From positions 34,388,501-34,452,500 of the forward strand of contig CM072804.1 of the NCBI GenBank assembly GCA_037013495.1: a DNA stretch of 64,000 nucleotides, read 5' to 3'. A model generated the notes under the pieces. That model saw nothing but the letters and a program-made list of their open reading frames with translations. It ran no database searches and was not told the origin of the DNA. The position numbers and the translations under genes are program-made. Positions 57,143 through 64,000 of this stretch are shown piece by piece. The stretch comes from Hippophae tibetana (Eukaryota > Streptophyta > Magnoliopsida > Rosales > Elaeagnaceae). The stretch's first letter is position 1, and every line of letters starts with the position of its first letter.

Positions 57143-57860
57143 TTGAATAATCAGATACCTTTAATGAATGATAGGGACAGAGGTATGAATGAATATACAT
57201 TACCTATATTAGACGGGCTGAATCTAAGTGTTATGAGGCCAAACATTCAAGCTAATTGGTTTGAACTAAAGCCAATGATATTTCAAATGTTACAAACAGT
57301 TGGAAAATTTAGTGGATTACCAGTTGAGGATCTTTATTTACATCTCAGATTGTTTATTAAAGTTAGAGATTCATTCAAATTTAGTGGTGTGATCAATGAA
57401 GTGTTTAGGCTTAGATTCCTTACTCTTTGCGAGACCTTGCTCAAGGTTGGATAAACTCTTTGCCACTTGATTCAGGGGTGTTCTGTGTCTTTTGTGGGGG
57501 AGTTCATTTGTTTGATAATTGTCTAAATAATCCTAAATCATCATGCTATGTGGGTAATGTGAACTGAAACAATAACCCATACTCAAACACATATAACCCA
57601 AAATGGAAACAACATCCAAATTTCTTTTAGAGTAATATTAACAATCAATGTGGTAATCAATTCAACCGCCAATCATTTTCACCATTTGAGAAGAAGCCAC
57701 CTATTGAGGACAATGTAAATGCTTTAATAGGGATGATGAAAGACTTCATCCAGTAAGTAAATACAAAAGTGTCCACTTAAGAGGCTTTAATTCAAAATTT
57801 AGAGACCTAAATAGGGAAACTTGGCCTAGGCCATAAGTCAAAGGCCTCAAGATAACCTTC
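57143..57860 (+). pseudogene. Athila gag region (fossil)
   Basis: The open stretch 57143-57454 starts MNNQIPLMNDRDRGMNEYTL and contains VMRPNIQANWFELKPMIFQM and FSGLPVEDLYLHLRLF, the Athila gag core (family wording: NNFEIKP, FSG-P-EDP--H). Past it comes a CxxC-type box near 57480-57530, then a KPPIEDNVNALIGMMKDFIQ-type linker near 57690-57750. Interrupted. Confidence 0.7.
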
Positions 57861-58229
57861 CAAATCACATAATTATAAACCTAAGATGAGATGCTTAGGA
57901 GAATTGCAATTCCATAACCTTGAGGAGTGGTAAAACTCTAGAGGAGGAACATGAGACACATAAGGATAAGGAGGAACATGAGACACATAAGGATGAGGAG
58001 GAATTTGATAGTCAAAAGGATGAAGAGGAACATGAAGCCAAAAAATATGAGAAGGAACAAGTGGACATAGCATTGGAAAGGAAATAATTCAACGAAAAAA
58101 AGAAACCTCTACAAACCAACTATTCCTTTCCTTCAAATACTGTAAAAAGAAAAGTTAGATACATATTTTTTAAAATTTCTGGATGTCTTCAAGAAGCTAC
58201 ACATAAATATATTATTTGTAGATACACTT

Positions 58230-58655
58230 GAACAAATGTCATCTTATGCCAAATATTTGAAGGACATCCTGTCTAAGAAAATGAAGCTTGGAGATAATGA
58301 AACAATAACATTGATTGAAGGTTATAGTGCCATCCTTGATATAAAACTAGCCTAAAACTGAAAGATCTAGGTAGTTTTGAGATCCCTTGCACTATTGGGA
58401 ACATGTATTTTGGCAAGGCACTGTGTGACTTGGGTTCCAGCATTAACATCATGCCATTATCAATCTTCAAGAGATCAAGGGGTTGGTATAGCCAAACCTA
58501 ATTTAGTAACATTACACATGATAGATGGATCAATTAAGTGACCTTGGGGTGTAGTAGAAGATGTGCTAGTAAAAGTAGGAAAGTTCATCTTTTCGGTAGA
58601 TTTCATTATATTAGACATAGAAGAAGATTGTAACATTTCTATCATATTTGGTCTT
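58230..58655 (+). pseudogene. Athila protease region, left part (fossil)
   Basis: Wording CDLGSSINIMPLSI-like near 58425-58465, then a PWGVVEDVLVKVGKFIF segment near 58540-58590 and VDFIILDIEEDC to 58635. The protease similarity stops at the nested LTR and resumes beyond it at 60484. Confidence 0.65.
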
Positions 58656-60483
58656 TGATGAGTGCTCAAAAAACACTAAAATTACCATGATTTCATGCAC
58701 ATTAATCGATTAAAAAATATATATATTTATATGTTTTATCATATATTTATATAAATTTATCTTCTTCGGAATCACGGGTATTTTTATTATTTTTCAGGTA
58801 TTTTGGCTTAAAAACGTAACTTAAAGACTCAAAGAAGAATACTGGAAGCAATACATCACAAATATATTAATAAATAAATGAGGAAAGGTCAATAAATATC
58901 GAAAAATTGGACAAAATGGGTCAAAAAGGAGGAAATCGCGCCACCGGGCCGCCCAGCCGCGCGCGCCCACGCCCACACCCGCGTGCACCTGCTTCCATTT
59001 CTGCACACACCTGCGCGCCCTGCTGCTGCTCCCGCGCGTGCCCCTGCGCACCCAGCTGCCCTCCACGCGCGCCGCTGCCCATTTTCGCGCGCAATCGCCC
59101 TCATGACGTCAAAAATTACACTCCGCGTTTTCACAATTTTTTAACATTTTTTCACTCACTTTTTCTCTCCATCCTCACCTATAAATACCCCCCTTCTCTT
59201 CACTTCTAAACACACCTCAAAACACATTCTCTTCTCTCTTTCTTTCTCTCTTTTCTTAGATTTTTTAGTTTTTTTTAGTTTTTCTTAGTTTTTAGCTTTT
59301 CTTAGTTAATTTCCCTTAGTTTTAGAGTTCTTCCCTTTTTGGGAAGAACTAGTTATGTTTTTGTAATTTATTAGCTTTTTGATTCAATAAATGGGAGTGC
59401 AAATTCCGTTTCGAGGTTTTCTAGCAACGGGAATAGCATCGAAGTTCTGTAAGGATTTTATTTTCTTTGTAGTTATTTTTTATGCTTCTTACATGTTATA
59501 TTTAATTTATCTGTGATTAAATTTAACTTTGTTGGCTGTTTATAATCATGATGTAATAATAACGTTGTTATGCTTGTGAAATATTAAATAGGTAAAAATC
59601 TCTAAAATGAATTGATTTTATTTTTATTCAAGATTTTATATTAAGAATGTTAGAGAGAAATATATTATTTTTCATTACAAACTTAAATCTGAAAATTAGA
59701 TTTTAAGGTTTAGTTATCCGGTCTGATTTAGAGTAGTGCTCTTTTATTTGTTGGTACAATCGCCCGGTAGTTAGAGTGAAGCTCTATTTCAAAAGTTTTT
59801 ATAAGAATTATTATCTGAAAAATGTATTAACAACATGTTTTCAGTAGTGATTTTAAAACTTGAAAGTTAATACTCAAATAACTAAATTCTTAGGTTTAAT
59901 TTGGACACCTTGAATAAAGTTTAAACTGTCTAACCCCACCAAATAAGGCATTTAAATGGTTCATTGTCAATCTCTTAGAAAAAGGAATTAATTTAATTAA
60001 CCATATTAGTTATCAACCCCACCCATAGGTGTTAATTGATTTGTTTAGTTAACAAAGAAAATCTAACCCCACCAAAGGTGGTATTCATATAAAAAAGAGA
60101 GAATCAATAAATATCAATATCTTTAATAACCTAAATAATATGAGCAAGCATAATTAACTTAGTTATTACATCCATAAATACTACACCATTATAAAAGATA
60201 AAATTTTCATAAATGTTTATTGAATCTATGTTTATTTTTATGTAAGTAGATTAAAAACACAAAACCCAAAATATCGTGACAGGATGTTTAGGATTTAATT
60301 TCTTTTAAAAGTTTGAATAATAAATTAAAAACCACATACATTCCTTCCTTAGATCGACCTTGGGAGTATACTTATCATTTTCTTCAAAATGATTCGTGCA
60401 CTTACGAGAGTTTTATAAATATAAAACCAAAGTATTGGTAGAATCGACGATTTCAGTTTTCACTCATCAAGTTTTTGATGCCT
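58656..60483 (+). mobile_element. Lone LTR of the Athila family at 23612-37339, with primer-site tail
   Basis: Starts TGATGAGTGCTC and runs the full LTR length to TCATCA at 60469, in plus orientation. It includes a GC-rich block (58933-59098), TGACGTCA (59104-59111), TATA box CTATAAATA (59180-59188) and the GTTGGTACAATCGCCCGG segment. Then come 14 bases, AGTTTTTGATGCCT, resembling the LTR-to-primer-site junction AGTTTTTGGCGCCG of the full element. The 5-bp target duplication GTCTT flanks the whole (58651-58655, 60484-60488). It is older than the full element. Confidence 0.85.
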
Positions 60484-61332
60484 GTCTTCCATTCTTAGCA
60501 ACTAGAAGAGCACTCATCAATGTACAAAAATGTGAGCTTACAATGAGAGTACAAGATTAACAAGTAATATTTAAAGTTTTTAAAGCATTTAAACCCCCTG
60601 ATATTGTTAATGCTAATGCTAATGAATGCTTTAGAATAGATGTTACTAATCATATTGGTAACCTAAAGTTTTTTTAGGTCCTCATATATAAGACTGTTAC
60701 ATATGTTTTTGTGAACAATGAAGTAAACTCACCAAAAAGAACTCAATCTATTTTAATTTTGAAAGTATAGAATCTATTATGGATAATGTTGATGGTGTTA
60801 ACTATTTAGATGCTACACCTCCTATGTGTATACCTAATATGGTTGTGGAGAGTTTTGAGAATGAATCTAACCTCAAACTATGTATTGATGGGTCACCAAG
60901 GTTAGACCTCACACATTTTTCCTACTATCCTCAATCAAGTAGGCAAGCAGAAGAGTCCAATAGAGAGGTAAAAAAGATGTTGTAAATACATAAATTAGAT
61001 AGGTTACAGTAAATTGATCATAAGAATGCTAAAAAGTATAAAAATAAAAAAATGGCATGATAAGAGAATTGAACACCGTGTTTTTAAACCGAAACATAAA
61101 TTATTATTGAACAATTCAAGACTCATATTATTTTTGAGCAAACTCAATAGTAAATGGACATGGAGGGATATGCCTTAGGAGTTGATATGACTGTTTAGTC
61201 AAGGGTGTTAAACAAGACACTGGTTGGAAGATAATCCAACTTTATTTTACTTCTATTTTCATTGTTTTTTTATAGTTCAATAAATGTGAAAAGCAATGGC
61301 TCAACAAGATTGAATAGTTTCAAAGACAGATG
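60484..61332 (+). pseudogene. Athila protease end and integrase C-terminal pieces (fossil)
   Basis: Immediately after the target duplication the protease end reads PFLATRRALINVQKCEL. Near 60910-60980 integrase wording appears (YYPQSSRQAEESNREVKKML; family YHPQTSGQAEVSNREIK), and near 61050-61160 the pre-GPY segment HDKRIEHRVFKP and LNSKWTWRDM. These are separate pieces of one old polyprotein. Confidence 0.65.
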
Positions 61333-62316
61333 TGATATGCCAAGACTATAGGAGTTTTCATAAAGAAATTTGAGCCTAATTTAACCCTCTAATTTCCCCA
61401 AAAACTGCAATTAGTCAAATTTGGCATTTTGTTTTATCAATTTTTGGTGCCAAGAAGAGAGAAAAATAAAGAAAAAGTTCAAAAGGAGATATGATTTAGT
61501 AAAGATTCAAAATAAGATTAGTGCTACAATTTAAGAGATTGATTGTATTTGTTGTTCTTCTTCTTTCTTTATCAATTTTTGTCTCTTTATGAAAAATATG
61601 AACTTTATGAATAAAATCATATCTAAGTTATTAATTTAAGTGTCTTATGAACTCAATTTTATACATGTGATGATCTAATATTTTTACCCCAATTATGATT
61701 TCAATTTAATTATATTATTTAATTTGATTTTTATGTTATTAATTGTTTAGTCATCAATTGATCTATAGATGTAATTAAATAGATTTGAGAGAATTATTAA
61801 TTGTTTGTCTTGATTAAATAACATGCATAATTTCTAAGGCAAAAATGTATGATTCTTATGTTTGTGATTCATAATTGATGAAGTTAATGAATGGTATGCA
61901 TTTTAATTGACATAAGAGTGTAATTAGGTTACTTACTATATGATGTATAGTTTGCTTACGAGAGGAATACATACTAGTTTAGATTCAATTGATCATGTAA
62001 TTGATTGATAATTATATTGAGGGGATTTTAGTGTTCACATGCTTAGGAAATTTAAATATTAAGTATTTATAATATTTTCTCATATATATTCTTAGCTGAT
62101 AATTTTAAGTTGATTAATTACTGCTATTTATTTTTATTTCTTTTATATTTTCATTCTTAAAACAAAAAAAAACAAAAAAAAATTGATCTTTATTTTGCAG
62201 TTTTAAAATTAGTTTATAATAACATAATCTCCGTAGGAATGTTTTTTTCTTATTATTATATTAATTATTTGCGATACTATACCTATGTATCAATTGCATA
62301 CAATTCGTGTCGATTA

Positions 62317-64000
62317 GGTAACATATAATCGAGTTTATACTTGATCGTTTCATTTTCATAGTGAAAAGTTAGGTGGTCTAATAGACTCATAGTTTTTCTC
62401 TTAGGTCATAGTTGTTTTACCTAAAAATATTGTGTGTTATTTTTATTTTTTATACTTTACTATTTACACACATGTTAGACCACTTTATTAAGTTACATAA
62501 TTATAATTTGATAAAATTTAAAATAACTCATTCATCAACCCTTTAGGATTATTTGGTCTTCTTATGCACTTTCAATTATATTTATTTCTTTAATTTATAT
62601 ATTTATTAAATTAACCAAATATTTTGGTTTGAATCTTTGTTCTCCTAGGTACATGTTAATTCCTACTTCCACCAATTTACACACACATATATATATATAT
62701 ATAATTATTTTATCCATTATTTTCCTTCTATGACTTATGTTTTTGTATATATTATGTGACTAATATTTAAAACTAAAAATGAATAATACAAATAAGAAAT
62801 TAAAATAATTATTTATTAATTGGCTTAATCTATCCTCCACTTCCCAAATCCCATTTTGGACTTGAAAAACCATAATAGACTATAGAGTAGAAGCTCAAGT
62901 CAGTGGCATAAGTCCTCTACCTACCGGCTGCCGGTTGTCGTCAGGTGAGATATGTAGTCTCTATTGCTGGTAAGTTCTTCTATCTTCTTCTTCTTGCCCC
63001 TTCAAAGTGTTAGGTTCATGCACTTTATCTCCTCAATTCAAAATAACCTTTCCTATTAAGGACTTATGAACCCTTTTGAGTTGGGTTTACATTAAGGATT
63101 TGATCAGAGTGTTTAATTATGTATTTTTACTAAAAATAATATATTCTTGCTCGTTGGTTAGTGGTCAAATTTTTCTTTTTTAATTTAATGAGTGAGGGGC
63201 ACTGGTTTTCTTACATATGGAAAGATCTTATAAATGGTTCACGTTTCTATGATTATGGTGTTTATACTTTGCTTGTTCTTATAAATGATGGGTGTCTCTT
63301 GACAAATTGAAAATATGTTGTCATTGATATTTATGTGCATGAAGAACAAGGAATTGCTTAGAAGTAAGAATTTTTGTGATTGATATTTCTTTTTGGTTTA
63401 TAGTAGTGATTTTATATGTTTGATTTTTGCAGGATACTCGTATTGTTGAAGAATAACTAGAAGAGATCATTTCTATTGTAGTGTTGTTGCTAATTTCTTT
63501 AAATTTGTATTGTTATTTTTAAGATTTTTATGAACTTATGATAATTTAGTTGTAATTTTATATGCTTAAATTTCTCTTTTTTGTGTTTGTGGACATATGT
63601 ATTTTGCATTTATTCTATTAAGCTAGAATAAAACTTTCAAACTTTAATTGTGATCATTGTATGCTCATTGAATCATTTATTGAGTTGAACACTAGATTGG
63701 ATGTTTGAGATAAATGTATCGGGTTGTATGTGCTTATGGCTAACTGTAGGAATTTTTTGTGATTTTGAAAAATAGTTTTATTTTAGGTATTTTTCTTACC
63801 CTCTTTGCTACGTTGCTCGCAGGTAAAAATCATTCCTAAACTCTAATGATTTTTGGATAGTTTTGGGCAGCAATTTAACACTTCGATTTAAGGAAAATTA
63901 CATTAAAAACTATCCCCACTGATCCTCGTGCCCATTCATACCATCGATTAGTCTATAGAAACTGAGTATATTAAGTTACAAATTAGACACACTCTAACTA
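62317..64000 (+). other. Right-hand flank, no recognised gene; weak splice-like signals
   Basis: Contains an (AT)n microsatellite at 62686-62703. A moderately GC-containing stretch (62850-62969) ends GCTG|GTAAGTTC. A pyrimidine-preceded TTTTTGCAG ends at 63432 and AATAAA lies at 63627-63632. These could outline a short two-exon transcript, but no coding reading supports it. Confidence 0.25.

Larger units (their letters stand above)
55942..62316 (+). mobile_element. Second Athila-type element (fossil), split by a nested LTR
   Basis: LTRs at 55942-56851 and 61333-62316 share TGATATG starts, GGTGCCAAGAA-AGA, ATTATGATTTCAATTTAATT and ATCAATTGATCTATAGA-like wording but differ widely, so it is old. 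Beside the 5' LTR, AGTTTTTGATTTCATTACTG is a decayed tRNA-Asp primer site. Parts seen inside on the plus strand: Athila gag with Cys/His box, protease, and integrase C-terminal wording. RT and RNase H are not recognisable. No target duplication found. Many breaks. Confidence 0.8.

Overview
This is plant nuclear DNA: AT-rich, with no recognisable host protein gene, and built almost entirely from nested transposable elements and integrated plant pararetroviruses. The combination of caulimovirid DNA, CACTA transposons with TNP2-type transposase, Athila-type Ty3/gypsy elements primed by tRNA-Asp, and a Ty1/copia element primed by tRNA-iMet points to a flowering plant. The sequence alone does not let me name the species.

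Layout. 1-8506: broken, rearranged endogenous pararetrovirus of Petuvirus/Florendovirus type on the plus strand, with coat, protease, RT, RNase H, promoter, tRNA-Met primer site and movement-protein parts, and an internal re-duplication. 8791-9038: small foldback element. About 9540-9965: degenerate palindrome-rich repeats. 10347-15850: a second, different caulimovirid on the minus strand. 17647-20263: a CACTA transposon with intact ends and AGT target duplication, a promoter-side repeat array, a 5'UTR intron and a transposase gene reduced to its N-terminal half. 20780-23611: old Ty3/gypsy debris.

23612-37339 is the centrepiece: a young 13.7-kb Athila-type element on the minus strand, with near-identical 2.07-kb LTRs, a perfect GTAGG target duplication, a tRNA-Asp primer site, an open 1723-codon gag-pol and, unusually, a second complete gag ORF upstream. 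Its LTR carries TGACGTCA repeats and a very CpG-rich block. Its leader and 3' regions carry conserved stem-loops that recur in an older relative at 39028-44190.

44478-45444 is a non-autonomous cousin of the CACTA element (TAC target duplication) inside a tandem repeat. 46059 to about 55045 is an old Ty1/copia element containing a nested non-autonomous gypsy element (49406-52875). 55942-62316 is a second Athila-type element split by a lone LTR (58656-60483) that keeps 14 bases of primer-site sequence at its outer end. The last 1.7 kb shows no recognised gene, only weak splice-like signals.

How the parts work together: the young Athila element is the only one that looks capable of supplying capsid and replication proteins. 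Its relatives share its LTR, primer site and RNA structures but not its coding regions, so they look like former passengers. The CACTA pair shows the same relation, with one copy keeping part of the transposase gene and the other only the ends and first exon. Boundaries marked 'about' were read by eye.
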